Below, one piece after another: positions 33,131-41,867 of a DNA stretch of 64,000 nucleotides. Origin of the DNA: Verrucomicrobiaceae bacterium. Its GTDB lineage: Bacteria; Verrucomicrobiota; Verrucomicrobiia; Verrucomicrobiales; Verrucomicrobiaceae. Where the stretch lies: NCBI GenBank assembly GCA_016713245.1, contig JADJPM010000001.1, forward strand, positions 1,550,001-1,614,000, in the 5' to 3' direction. The position numbers and the translations under genes were made by a program. Position 1 is the first letter of the stretch. Each line of letters begins with the position of its first letter. Below the pieces are notes generated by a model. It ran no database searches. It was not told where the DNA came from and saw nothing but the letters and a program-made list of their open reading frames with translations.

Positions 33131-35023
33131 ATGAAGAAACTCCTTCTCGCAGCCTTCATCGCCACTTCAGGGCTTATCCTCAACACCTCGGCGCTGCATG
33201 CTTCGTCGGTTTTGGCCGCTTCCGAGGCAGATGATGTCCGTGCCTCACGCGGCATCTGTCGTGGCCGTGTCACCAGCATGGAGGCCTTCCGCCATCCGCA
33301 GCGTGGCGGCATCTTCACACGGGTGCGGATCACGGTGCTGGAAGCACTAAAAGGCCGCTTTCCGGCGGAGATCACGCTCATCCAACGTGGCGGCACGATC
33401 GACGGCGAGAGTGAGTCCACCGGCAGCAGCGCTGTGTTGCAGATCGGTGATGAGCGCCTGTTCCATCTCCAGCGCCGTGCGGATGGCACTCTCGATCTGC
33501 TGCGCGGCATGGCCAGTGCGGTGAAGCTTTCCGCCGGTTTGGGCAGTCTGCAAAAACTCCGCCGCGTGAGGAATCTGACCTCCGCGCAGTCTTCCTCGAC
33601 CTTCATCACAGGAGAAGATTTTGGAGCGGTCACCGGCGTGCAGCAGGCGAATTCCGGCACGCCCAGCGGGGCCACCGGCCTGCTCGTCAATGGCAGCGGC
33701 ATCCCCGCCCGGCTACTCCCGCCAGATCGCGGGGAGGCCATCGGCTATCTCGTCGATGTCCAGGCCTTGCCAGCCGGCATCAGCGAGGCGCAGGCACTCA
33801 TCGCGGTCACTCAAGCTCTCGCCGCCTGGACGGCCGTTACCGGCATCACCTTCCGCTACGATGGCCTGCAAAATTTCGGCCTTTCCGCCGCCGATGTAGC
33901 CATCAATGACGAGCGTTTGCGCATTCAACTGCACGATCTCTTCGGCGAGATCACTGGCCCCACCACCCTCGGCATTGGCGGGCGGAGCTTCACGAATGTG
34001 AGCAGCGACTTCGCCACCACGGGCGGCGGTGGCGGCCAGGTGAACGGCCTCGAATTTCACAAGACCACCCGTGGCTACGTTGTCCTGAAACACACCGCCA
34101 CCTCCATGCAGACGCTCAGCACCTTCACCGAGGTCCTCTGCCATGAGGTCGGACACGCGCTGGGCATGGCCCACTCCAGCGAGAACGCCGCCGAGCCGGA
34201 TACGATGCTCAAAGAAGCGGTCATGTTCTTCCAAGTCCACGCGGATGACCGCGGAGCCACGCTCGGAGCCTATGATGGACCGGTGATTCAAAAAGCCCAC
34301 CCACCCGCCAACACGCCGCCCTATTCCTACGATCGCATCGTTCCGCTGGTCACTGCACCCGGCGCCATGCCGGCCATTCCAGGGATCAATGAGCTCCCGC
34401 TGCTCGGCTATGACCTCCAAACCGCCTCCACCTCGCTCACCCTCATCACCACGGGGCCTGTCAGCAGCGTCGGCGCCGCCACCATCAGTTTCACGGGCAA
34501 CACGATGAAGCTCACGCCCGCCGGTTTCTTCGGCGATAACCTCCTCGACCCCGCCACCACCTCCTTCTTTGAGCTGCAATGGGTGCGCTTCTCCGATGGC
34601 GTGAACTGCTCCCCCTGGTCTCGCGTTCGCGTCACCTCCCTCTACCGGGACGACAGCGCCGACGGCTTGCCCAATTCATGGTCCACCACCTACTTTGGCA
34701 GCAGCACCCCGAGTGCGGGCAACCTCAGCCGCGCCACGGATGACAAAGATGGCGACGGCCTCACCAACGTCACCGAATTCATCCTCGGAACCAGTCCCGT
34801 CGATGCACTCTCCCGCCTTCGCAGCACGGCCTTCACCGCGTCCACACTCGAATTTCCAGCCTCGCCCTATGCTCTCTACACTCTCGAATCATCGCCTGAT
34901 TTGACGACATGGACCCGCTTTGGCAACCCACTCGTTCCCACCACGACCACTGGCAGCGCCAGCGGTGATTTCATTCCTTCCGCCCTCGCCAAGCGATTCT
35001 ACCGGATACGATTCGGGCCGTGA
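33131..35023 (+). CDS. Secreted matrixin-like zinc metalloprotease with C-terminal calcium-type repeat and sorting-like module
   Basis: A 630-residue secreted protein: signal peptide (about 1-25), an N-terminal region (to about 190), a metzincin catalytic domain with zinc site HEVGHALGMAHS (about 338-349), and a C-terminal part. The latter has a thrombospondin type 3-like DDKDGDGLTNVTEFILGTSP and a beta module ending LESSPDLTTWTRF and FYRIRFG, a tail common in exported proteins of this phylum. The ATG at 33131 gives a proper signal peptide. The substrate is unknown; the enzyme may act on extracellular protein. It converges with the NYN gene with four bases between. Confidence 0.85.
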   Translation: MKKLLLAAFIATSGLILNTSALHASSVLAASEADDVRASRGICRGRVTSMEAFRHPQRGGIFTRVRITVLEALKGRFPAEITLIQRGGTIDGESESTGSSAVLQIGDERLFHLQRRADGTLDLLRGMASAVKLSAGLGSLQKLRRVRNLTSAQSSSTFITGEDFGAVTGVQQANSGTPSGATGLLVNGSGIPARLLPPDRGEAIGYLVDVQALPAGISEAQALIAVTQALAAWTAVTGITFRYDGLQNFGLSAADVAINDERLRIQLHDLFGEITGPTTLGIGGRSFTNVSSDFATTGGGGGQVNGLEFHKTTRGYVVLKHTATSMQTLSTFTEVLCHEVGHALGMAHSSENAAEPDTMLKEAVMFFQVHADDRGATLGAYDGPVIQKAHPPANTPPYSYDRIVPLVTAPGAMPAIPGINELPLLGYDLQTASTSLTLITTGPVSSVGAATISFTGNTMKLTPAGFFGDNLLDPATTSFFELQWVRFSDGVNCSPWSRVRVTSLYRDDSADGLPNSWSTTYFGSSTPSAGNLSRATDDKDGDGLTNVTEFILGTSPVDALSRLRSTAFTASTLEFPASPYALYTLESSPDLTTWTRFGNPLVPTTTTGSASGDFIPSALAKRFYRIRFGP

Positions 35024-35027
35024 TGTT

Positions 35028-35867
35028 TCACACTTCTCCTGCCGCCACCGCTCGGATGAGGTAGCCGCTATCGCCCTTCTTCTCCAACTTCACCAGGTCA
35101 TGCGCCTGCACGGCCTCCAGCAAGGTGCTGAAGCTGCGGAAGCCATAAAAACGCTCTTCAAACTGCGGCTGAAGGCGGCGGATGGCCTGCTTCACATGGC
35201 TGGCCCAGACGGCGTCTTTATCACCACGGGCGAGCAGGGCATCGATGGTCTCCATCACGAGTCGAATCGCCTCCTCAGGATCACCGGCGGGCTTCTCAGG
35301 CTGCCTTTTGTCATTCGAGGCCGGTTTAGAGGCAGCCGGAGCCGCCGCTTGCTTGGCCTGCGTCACGCGGGCTTTCACATTCTCCTCCTCGCGGACGAGG
35401 TCGTCGTAAAAGATGAACTCATCGCAGTTGCCAATGAAAAGGCTGCTCGTGCTCTGCTTCACGCCCACGCCGATGACCGTCTTGTTGTTTTCACGCAGCT
35501 TGCTCACCAGCGGTGAGAAGTCGGAGTCCCCGCTCACGATGGCAAAGGTATCGACGTGACCCTTCATGTAGCAGAGATCGAGCGCGTCCACCACCATGCG
35601 GATGTCCGCGGAGTTTTTGCCGCTCTTGCTCACATGCGGGATGTCGATCATCTCAAAGGCCGCCTCGTGCATCGTGGCTTTGAAGCCTTTGTAGCGTTCC
35701 CAGTCGCAGTAGGCCTTTTTCACCACGACGCTGCCTTTGAGCAGCAGGCGGTCGAGCACCTTCGTCATGTCAAAGCGGTCGTACTTGGCCTCGCGGGCGC
35801 CGATGGCTAGGTTTTCGAAATCGCAGAAGACAGCGATGATGTGAGGACGGTCGCTCGGAGTAGCCAT
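35028..35867 (-). CDS. NYN-domain (PIN-like) ribonuclease with C-terminal OST-HTH/LOTUS-like domain
   Basis: A 279-residue cytosolic protein. The NYN/LabA domain (about 8-160) has the acidic residues of a PIN-like nuclease: FCDFENLAIG, SADIRMVVDALDL and IVSGDSDFSPLVSKLRENN. A charged, Ala/Pro-rich linker (about 170-200) leads to a winged-helix-like domain (about 205-275; FYGFRSFSTLLEAVQAHDLV) of the OST-HTH/LOTUS kind, often RNA-binding. Proteins of this build are probably RNases; a biological role here is not known. It is transcribed away from holA, whose start is 110 bases from its own. Confidence 0.88.
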   Translation of the reverse strand: MATPSDRPHIIAVFCDFENLAIGAREAKYDRFDMTKVLDRLLLKGSVVVKKAYCDWERYKGFKATMHEAAFEMIDIPHVSKSGKNSADIRMVVDALDLCYMKGHVDTFAIVSGDSDFSPLVSKLRENNKTVIGVGVKQSTSSLFIGNCDEFIFYDDLVREEENVKARVTQAKQAAAPAASKPASNDKRQPEKPAGDPEEAIRLVMETIDALLARGDKDAVWASHVKQAIRRLQPQFEERFYGFRSFSTLLEAVQAHDLVKLEKKGDSGYLIRAVAAGEV

Positions 35868-35976
35868 GCGGGATGACTACTCCTCCCGCCGGGATAGTGC
35901 GAGCGGCAAAAACGTGCCCGGAGCATGGCTTGCCGAGCCGCTGAATCTCGCCAAGCATGCCGCTCGCCACTCTCGC

Positions 35977-37104
35977 ATGCCTCCGCCGAAAAAAGCCAGC
36001 CCCACCGCCGCCATCCATGTTTTCATGGGTAGCGACGAGGCACGCGTGAAGGAGGCCGCACTGCTCACCGTGCGCCAGCTCACCCCGCCGGACGCGGGGG
36101 ATTTCTCCAACGACATCATCGACGGCACCGCGGACAACTCCGAGCATGCCGGCACCATCTGCTCGAACGTTTGCATGGCGCTGCAGACGCTGCCCTTCTT
36201 TGGCGGCACGAAGGTGGTGTGGCTCAAATACGCCAATTTCCTCGGCGATACGCAAACAGGCCGTTCGCAGGCCGCCGTGGATGGATTCGAGCGCATCCTC
36301 AATATCGTGGAAAGCGGGCTGGGCAGCGATGTGAAGTTCGTCATCAGCACCAGCGGCATCGACAAGCGCCGCAATGCCTACAAACGCATCTCGAAGCTCG
36401 CGAACATCGAGGTCTTCGACAAGCCGGACACCTCGCGGGCAGGCTGGGAAGGCCCCGTGCTCGCCATGGCCACGCAGCGGGCCAGAGACCTCGGCATCAC
36501 CTTTGAGTCTGGTGCTCTCGAATTGCTTGTGCAGATGGCTGGTGACGACACCCGCCAGCTCGAGAACGAACTCATCAAGATCGATCTCTACCTCGGCGAG
36601 CGACGCCGCGCCGGTCTGAAGACCGTGCAAACGCTCGTCTCCATGAGCCGTGCGGGCGTGCTCTGGGATCTCGGCAATGCCATCGGCAAGCGTGACCTCC
36701 AGCGAGCACTCGATCTGCTCGGCACGCTCATGTACCAGGGGCAGAACGCCATTGGCCTGCTGCTCGCCGCCATCGTGCCCCGCGTGCGCAGCCTTCTCCT
36801 CATCAAGGATCTGGGCAGCCGCTACAAGCTGAACAAATTCAACTACAACGGCTTCTGCGCCTCGCTCGACGGCCTGCCATCCTCCGCCACCGCGCATCTG
36901 CCGCGAAAGAAGGACGGCACCGGCTTCAACGCTTACCCGATGTTCCTCGCCCTGCCTGAAACAGGGAATTTCTCGCTCGATGAGCTGCACGCTGCCTTCA
37001 AAGCCTGCCTCGATGCCAACGTGAAGCTCGTCACCTCCTCGCTCGATTCGAAGCTCGTGCTCGAAAGGCTGCTCATTGGTATCCTCGCCCGCAAGCCGAG
37101 GTAA
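35977..37104 (+). CDS. holA: DNA polymerase III subunit delta
   Basis: Opens the sliding clamp in the clamp-loader complex. The 375-residue protein has the AAA-like domain I (IHVFMGSDEARVKEAALLTV, then FFGGTKVVWLKYANFL in the place of the usual FF..RLVVL), the lid (FITFESGALELLVQMAGDDTRQLENELIKIDLYL region, about 200-235) and the helical collar domain with LQRALDLLGTLMYQGQNAIG. The length is typical. The ATG at 35977 is chosen because the upstream frame does not read like protein. The family is divergent, but lid and collar are clear. Confidence 0.85.
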   Translation: MPPPKKASPTAAIHVFMGSDEARVKEAALLTVRQLTPPDAGDFSNDIIDGTADNSEHAGTICSNVCMALQTLPFFGGTKVVWLKYANFLGDTQTGRSQAAVDGFERILNIVESGLGSDVKFVISTSGIDKRRNAYKRISKLANIEVFDKPDTSRAGWEGPVLAMATQRARDLGITFESGALELLVQMAGDDTRQLENELIKIDLYLGERRRAGLKTVQTLVSMSRAGVLWDLGNAIGKRDLQRALDLLGTLMYQGQNAIGLLLAAIVPRVRSLLLIKDLGSRYKLNKFNYNGFCASLDGLPSSATAHLPRKKDGTGFNAYPMFLALPETGNFSLDELHAAFKACLDANVKLVTSSLDSKLVLERLLIGILARKPR

Positions 37105-37188
37105 GGACGAGGCCATTCAGCCAATTGATGCGAGGATCGTAAAATTCGATTCGCCTACGCTGTCGGCCTCGGCTTCCATCCGGCCTTC

Positions 37189-38508
37189 ATGAACGCCTCT
37201 CATCACCGCTGGCTCCACGATCAACTCCCACTATGGGAACGCGACGGCCTCCTCACCGCCGAAAACGCCGCCTCACTACGCCAGCGGCATCCCTTTGATG
37301 ATTCGCAGCCCGGCGTGGCTCAGCTCGTCATGGGAGCACTCGGAGCTCTTCTCATCGGCACCGGCCTCATCGCCATCATTGGTTACAACTGGGACGACTT
37401 CACCCGGCCGGTGCGGCTGCTGTTTGCCTTCCTGCCGCTGCTTGGCTCGCAGGTTTTCAGCTTCCTCGTGCTGCGAAAAGGCGATGCCGCCGCCGCATGG
37501 GTGCGTGAGACCGCCGCCATGCTGCAAACCATGGCCACCGGAGCCTGCATCGCCCTCGTTTCGCAGATCTACAATCTGGGCGGTGTCTGGCCGGACTTCC
37601 TCTTCGCGTGGTTCCTCCTCAGCCTGCCGCTCGTGTGGGTGATGCGCTCCACCTCCGTGGCCATCTTTTACCTCCTCGCCATCGCCGAGTGGTCCATCCA
37701 CCAGTGTGATCTCGGCAAGGTCTGGTATCAAAGCGCCCTCATCTATCCGCTGCTGCTGCTCGGTCTCTTCCCCTTCTGGCCCGGCTTCCGATTGGAAAAA
37801 TCTCTCTCCGTCACCCTGCGCTGGATCATGGCTCTGAGCGCCTCCTTTGGCCTCGCGGCGGCGGCTTACTGTGCCACCCAGCAGCACTTTGGCCGTAGCT
37901 GGGGCGATGGCGATACCTTCTTCTCACTGTGGGCCTTCACCGCCGCCGCGATGGCCCTGCTCCCGCTGAATCAAACTGGCCTCGATGCACCGGCCCGGCA
38001 TAAACCACAGATCGTGCTCGGTTTTCTCTTCCTGCTCATCTTCGGCGTCGCCAGCACCTTCCAGGACGCCGGTGAGGAGATCGTGAAAAGCTACACCACA
38101 GCGGCGAAGATCCCATGGACCTGGGTTTTGCTTCTCACGACCGGCCTGTTCGCCTTTCACGCCATCCGCACCAGCCGCTGGGCGGTGCTCGCCGTGACCT
38201 CGATCATTCTCACCCCGCTCTTCGGGCTCATCTTCGGCTCCTCGGCGGCCATCGCTGTGCCCTGGCTCATGACGCTGCATCTGCTCGTACTCGGCATCAC
38301 GCTCATCGTGCTGGAGTTCAGCGGCCGACGCGGCGCTCCACGACTCGGAGCCGCGCTGCTTTGCGTGCTGCTCATCGCCCGCATGTTTGAGAGCGATCTC
38401 TCCCTGCTCGCCAAAGGGCTCGCCTTCATCGTCATCGGCGTAGCCTTCCTCGCTTTCAACATCACCATGGGCCGCCTCAAAGCTCGCCTCGCCCCCACCA
38501 AGCCATGA
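37189..38508 (+). CDS. DUF2157 multi-pass membrane protein
   Basis: A 439-residue inner-membrane protein. The N-terminal cytosolic part (about 1-45; HHRWLHDQLPLWERDGLLTA, then NAASLRQRH) is the usual DUF2157 lead. About twelve hydrophobic segments follow; IGYNWDDFTRPVRLLFAFLP is a family landmark. Its stop overlaps the start of the next gene by four bases. In many bacteria DUF2157 and GDYXXLXY genes are paired, probably as parts of one membrane complex. Function unknown. Confidence 0.85.
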   Translation: MNASHHRWLHDQLPLWERDGLLTAENAASLRQRHPFDDSQPGVAQLVMGALGALLIGTGLIAIIGYNWDDFTRPVRLLFAFLPLLGSQVFSFLVLRKGDAAAAWVRETAAMLQTMATGACIALVSQIYNLGGVWPDFLFAWFLLSLPLVWVMRSTSVAIFYLLAIAEWSIHQCDLGKVWYQSALIYPLLLLGLFPFWPGFRLEKSLSVTLRWIMALSASFGLAAAAYCATQQHFGRSWGDGDTFFSLWAFTAAAMALLPLNQTGLDAPARHKPQIVLGFLFLLIFGVASTFQDAGEEIVKSYTTAAKIPWTWVLLLTTGLFAFHAIRTSRWAVLAVTSIILTPLFGLIFGSSAAIAVPWLMTLHLLVLGITLIVLEFSGRRGAPRLGAALLCVLLIARMFESDLSLLAKGLAFIVIGVAFLAFNITMGRLKARLAPTKP

Positions 38509-39068
38509 AATCACTCCCGCTCATTCTCTTTGCCCTCGTCTCGCTGGCCCAGTGGGCCGCGCCGCTCTCGCAGATCTTCAAATACGAACGCACGCTGACC
38601 AACGGCACGCTCATTCGCCTCAAATGCACCGCCCCCGATCCCTATGATCCCCTGCGCGGCCGCTACCTCGCCGTGCGACCCGATCAGGCCGAGGCCCCCA
38701 TCGCCAAAGGTGAAAAATTGCTCACGGGCCAGCATGCCTACGCCACCCTGCAAACCGCCACTGACGGCCTCACCACCCTCCGCGAGATCCACGCTCAGCC
38801 GCCCACCTCCGGCGACTACGTCCGCGTCACCTACAACTGGGAATCGGCCGACAAAGCAAACGTCTCCTGGCCCTTTGACCGCTTTTACCTCAACGAAGCC
38901 CTCGCCCCTGAAGCCGACAAATGGTTCGCCGAATCCATCCGCGATGCCAAAGGCATCATCGCCGAAGTCCGCGTCCACCAAGGACTCGCCGTCCTCGAAA
39001 ACCTCACCTTCGACGGCAAATCCCTCCGCGATATCCTGAAGGAACGCGTGAAGCCTGCCAAGCCGTGA
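38505..39068 (+). CDS. GDYXXLXY-type membrane-anchored protein
   Basis: A 187-residue protein with an N-terminal hydrophobic segment (about 4-20) and an exported domain. It carries the defining motif as GDYVRVTYNW (about 104-113), the preceding YLAVRPDQAE segment, and RFYLNEALAPEADKW. It overlaps the DUF2157 gene by ATGA, so expression is coupled. Length is normal for the family. Function unknown; the conserved pairing suggests a shared complex. Confidence 0.82.
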   Translation: MKSLPLILFALVSLAQWAAPLSQIFKYERTLTNGTLIRLKCTAPDPYDPLRGRYLAVRPDQAEAPIAKGEKLLTGQHAYATLQTATDGLTTLREIHAQPPTSGDYVRVTYNWESADKANVSWPFDRFYLNEALAPEADKWFAESIRDAKGIIAEVRVHQGLAVLENLTFDGKSLRDILKERVKPAKP

Positions 39069-39230
39069 TCGGCTCGGCGGCGTTTGTTGTGACACCGGAG
39101 TCGTGAGGCAGGTAGGCGGCAGTTTGGTCAAGTGTAAGTCAAGTTGTTGGTCAAGCAGTGGCCCGTCGGCCGCTCAATGGCTTATGACGGTTTATCGACG
39201 TTTTCATGACGGGCCTTCGGCCGCCGGAGA
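39069..39230. other. Spacer with TTGAC-type boxes and imperfect palindromes
   Basis: Noncoding stretch between the GDYXXLXY gene and the Fic remnant. It holds three GTCAAG boxes (39126-39155), then GGCCCGTC/GACGGGCC arms (39160-39167 and 39209-39216) and a GACGGTTTATCGACG segment that recurs with one change at 39754-39768, on the other side of the Fic remnant. No gene is seen in it. Confidence 0.5.
39126..39155. repeat. Phased GTCAAG array
   Basis: GGTCAAG, AGTCAAG and GGTCAAG start at 39126, 39137 and 39149, spaced 11-12 bases. The 32-base surroundings align with 41796-41827, in front of the intact Fic gene. Confidence 0.6.
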
Positions 39231-39758
39231 TCATGCAAAGCCATACTTCGCTGTCGCTTTGTCGCCTTCGCGGGTGAGTTGGCGATTTGAGACGGCTTCC
39301 TGCAAATCGCGGCTAGCGGTGGCGGGGGAGAGGCCGGGGAAGTGGTGGAGGTAGTCTTTGCGGGTGAAGGTCGCTTTGCCGAAGTGATGACGCGCGGCTT
39401 CGAGTCGCGAGGTGGAGGTCATCCGCGGCTGACGCGGCGTGACGACGTGCTTGAGCGCCTCCAGAGTGAGTTCGAGGGCGAATTCGATGAAGGCGGTGGA
39501 GTGTCCGGCTTTGTCGCACTGGCCGAGGACGGCGTAGTAATCGGCCTGGCGGTCGCGGATGGCGGATTCGACGGGGACTTGGGCAAAGAGGGGATGATGT
39601 CGCTGGAGGATGAGGCTGTGCCAGAGGCGGCCCATGCGTCCGTTTCCGTCTTCAAAGGGATGGATGAACTCCATCTCGTAATGGCAGACGGCCGCGCGGA
39701 TGGGCGCGGGCACCTCGGTGTCGGTGTGGACCCATTTGAGCAGGCGCTTAAGGACGGT
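39231..39758 (-). pseudogene. Fic-family protein, N-terminally truncated
   Basis: The frame keeps the second half of a Fic (AMP-transferase type) protein: RAAVCHYEMEFIHPFEDGNG with the catalytic motif HPFEDGNGRMGR, the DRQADYYAVLGQCD helix, and a C-terminal winged-helix-like part (FTRKDYLHHFPGLSPATASR). A stop codon closes the frame just upstream (TAA at 39759-39761), before the inhibitory and early Fic helices, and an IS630-type element lies 10 bases further. The nominal 160-residue frame starts at a GTG at 39713, but the sense extends upstream of it. Probably a remnant. A second, intact Fic gene is 1 kb away. Confidence 0.75.
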
Positions 39759-39770
39759 TTATTGACGTGT

Positions 39771-40770
39771 TAGAGCCGTTTAAATAATAATGTGGAATGT
39801 CGGGAAACTGGTGCTAAGGGAAGGCATGGCCACACTCTCTCTGGATCTTCGTCAACGCATCATCAGCACCTGCGACCGCGGTGAAGGCACGCAAGAACAG
39901 GTCGCCCGGCGCTTTGGCGTCTCTTACGGCATGGTCAAAAAGCTGCTCCAGCAGCGGCGCAAGACCGGCTGCATCAAGCCTCGACATCACCTCGCCGGAC
40001 GCAAGAAGAAGATCGTGGCCGAGCATCATCGCGATTCGCAAACAACTCCAGCGCAAGCCTGACATGACCTTGGCCGAGCTACGCGACGCGCTCGGACTGG
40101 AGTGCACACTGCCCGCCATCCACTATGTGCTCGTGGACATGGGGCTGACATATAAAAAAAGACGCTCCGCGCTGCCGAGCAAGACCGCGAAGACGTCGCC
40201 AAAGCGCGGCGGCGGTGGAAGCGCAAGCAAGGCGGGCTAGAGCCCTGGCGGCTGGTGTTCCTCGACGAGAGCGGAGCCAAAACCAACATGACCCGGCTGC
40301 GAGGGCGGGCACCACGAGGCAAGCGACTGCACACCGCAGCGCCCTGCGGACGCTGGCAGAGCACGACGATGATCTCCTCCATCCGGCTGGATGGCACCAC
40401 CGCCTGCATGCACCTGCCAGGAGCGGCGGATACAGAAGCGTTTGTCACCTATGTTGGCGAAGTTCTCTGCCCGACGCTGCGGCGCGGCGACATCGTGGTA
40501 ATGGACAACCTCGCTGTGCATAAAAGCCCACGGGTAACCACCTTGATTGAGGCAGTAGGAGCCGAGGTGAAGTTCCTGCCGGCCTACTCGCCGGATCTCA
40601 ACCCGATCGAGAAAATGTGGAGCAAGATCAAGGCACTGCTGCGCAGTTACGAAGCACGCACGCCTGAAGAACTCGATGAAGCCATCAGCAAAGCGTTCTC
40701 AAAAATCACAGCCAAAGATGCGATGGGTTATTTTGCTTCTTGCGGTTATAGTATTATTTAAAATGCTCTA
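39771..40770. mobile_element. IS630-type insertion sequence
   Basis: A 1.0-kb element flanked by TA dinucleotides (39771-39772 and 40769-40770), the expected target duplication of the IS630/mariner group. Inverted ends read GAGCCGTTTAAATAATA on the left and GAGCATTTTAAATAATA on the complement of the right. The inside is one transposase gene in two or three frames. Inserted close to the 5' side of the Fic remnant. Confidence 0.85.
39826..40761 (+). pseudogene. IS630-family transposase, multiple frames
   Basis: The N-terminal HTH (RQRIISTCDRGEGTQEQVAR, RFGVSYGMVKKLL) lies in one frame (39826 to about 40030). A middle piece (AIRKQLQRKPDMTLAELRDA, LPAIHYVLVDMGLTYKK) is in the next frame. At 40154-40161 a run AAAAAAAG allows a -1 shift into the frame with the catalytic core: VFLDESGAKTNM, VVMDNLAVHKS and NPIEKMWSKIK, the D, D and E. 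The A-run is a normal programmed slip site in this family, but the first frame change near 40030 has no such signal and looks like a true indel. Probably inactive unless the reading there is wrong. Confidence 0.8.
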
Positions 40771-40785
40771 ATGACGAGCTGGCTT

Positions 40786-41790
40786 CTACTTCTTCAGTGA
40801 GTAGCGCCCTGTCTTCTTGCCTCCGGTTCTCTCTATCAACCCGGCTTCGAGGAGTGGTTGCAGCAGGCCCATGGCACCTTGCCTGGAGACGCCGAGGACT
40901 TCCCAAAGTTCGGAAGGGGCCATGCTGCCGTGGTCGGCGAGCAGTTTGAGCAGTTGCTCCTGCCGGGGGCGAAGCACCAGCTTTCCGGGTGACTGGCGGC
41001 TGATGCTTTGCACCCGCAGCCAGGTGCGCTCCAGCGTCTGTCGCAGGCCGATGGCGCAGTATTCCAACCAGCCGGAGAGGTCTTCCCCGGCCAGCCGCAC
41101 CGCATCAAGGGCGCGGTAGTAGCCTGGGCGGTCTTCCCAGAAGTATTCGTCCACGCTGAAGATGTGATGGCTGTCAAAGCCGCGCCGATACAGCTCCCAC
41201 AGACCCAGCGCTCGGCCCGTGCGTCCGTTGCCATCGGCGAAGGGATGGATGTGCTCGAACTGGTAGTGCAAAATGGCCGAGCTGAGCACCGGGGACAGCC
41301 CGGTGGCCTTGGTGTTCCACCAGTCGAGCAGTTCAAACATCAGCCCGGAGACATCCGCCGCCGGTGGAGGCACATGACGGCCCACGCGCACGGCGATGGA
41401 GCGGTAGCGGCCCGCCTCGCCCTGATCCATGACGCTGTCGGCAAGCAGGCGATGCAGCTCAAAGAGGTCCTCATGCCGGATTTTCTTCTTCCGGGCATTC
41501 TTTTCGACATAGCGCAGCCCGGCGAAGTAGTTCAGCACCTCGCGGCTCGACCGCCGGTCCGCCGCCGCCAGCTCGCGGCCTTCCTCAAGCGCCCGCACCT
41601 GCTCCAGGGTCAGCGGATTGCCCTCAATCGCCGTGGAGGCATGGCCGTTGCGAGTCCGCGTGTCCTTCTGCAAGGCAGGAATCCACGACACGGACACCGC
41701 CGCTCCCTGGATGCGCTCCCGCAAGACCGCGATCTCCTCCACCAGCGAAAGCAGGCGGGCGCTGATGGTGAATTGCGGTTCGTAGGCCAT
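40786..41790 (-). CDS. Fic-family protein (probable AMP/nucleotidyl transferase) with C-terminal winged helix
   Basis: A 334-residue, apparently complete Fic protein. The N-terminal region carries TRNGHASTAIEGNPLTLEQV, whose S/T-x-x-x-E/G-N segment is the usual inhibitory helix motif (STAIEGN). The Fic core has ILHYQFEHIHPFADGNGRTG (catalytic HPFADGNGRTGR). The C-terminus (about 265-330) is a winged-helix DNA-binding domain (GSMAPSELWEVLGVSRQGAM). Such proteins modify targets by AMPylation and are kept in check by the inhibitory glutamate. Three phased TTGACT boxes lie right before its start. Acquired with the neighbouring remnant and element, judging from context. Confidence 0.88.
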   Translation of the reverse strand: MAYEPQFTISARLLSLVEEIAVLRERIQGAAVSVSWIPALQKDTRTRNGHASTAIEGNPLTLEQVRALEEGRELAAADRRSSREVLNYFAGLRYVEKNARKKKIRHEDLFELHRLLADSVMDQGEAGRYRSIAVRVGRHVPPPAADVSGLMFELLDWWNTKATGLSPVLSSAILHYQFEHIHPFADGNGRTGRALGLWELYRRGFDSHHIFSVDEYFWEDRPGYYRALDAVRLAGEDLSGWLEYCAIGLRQTLERTWLRVQSISRQSPGKLVLRPRQEQLLKLLADHGSMAPSELWEVLGVSRQGAMGLLQPLLEAGLIERTGGKKTGRYSLKK

Positions 41791-41796
41791 GAAAAT

Positions 41797-41827
41797 AAGT
41801 CAACCATAAGTCAAGTTGTGAGTCAAG
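41797..41827 (-). promoter_or_regulatory. Three phased TTGACT boxes in front of the Fic gene
   Basis: On the Fic-coding strand TTGACT occurs three times at 11-12 base spacing, the last 7 bases before the ATG at 41790. Too close to the start for a simple -35 element; could be an operator or tandem promoter elements. Confidence 0.4.
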
Positions 41828-41867
41828 TGACTCCCGAATCGCTATCGTCACGAAAGCCTTCTGTGGC

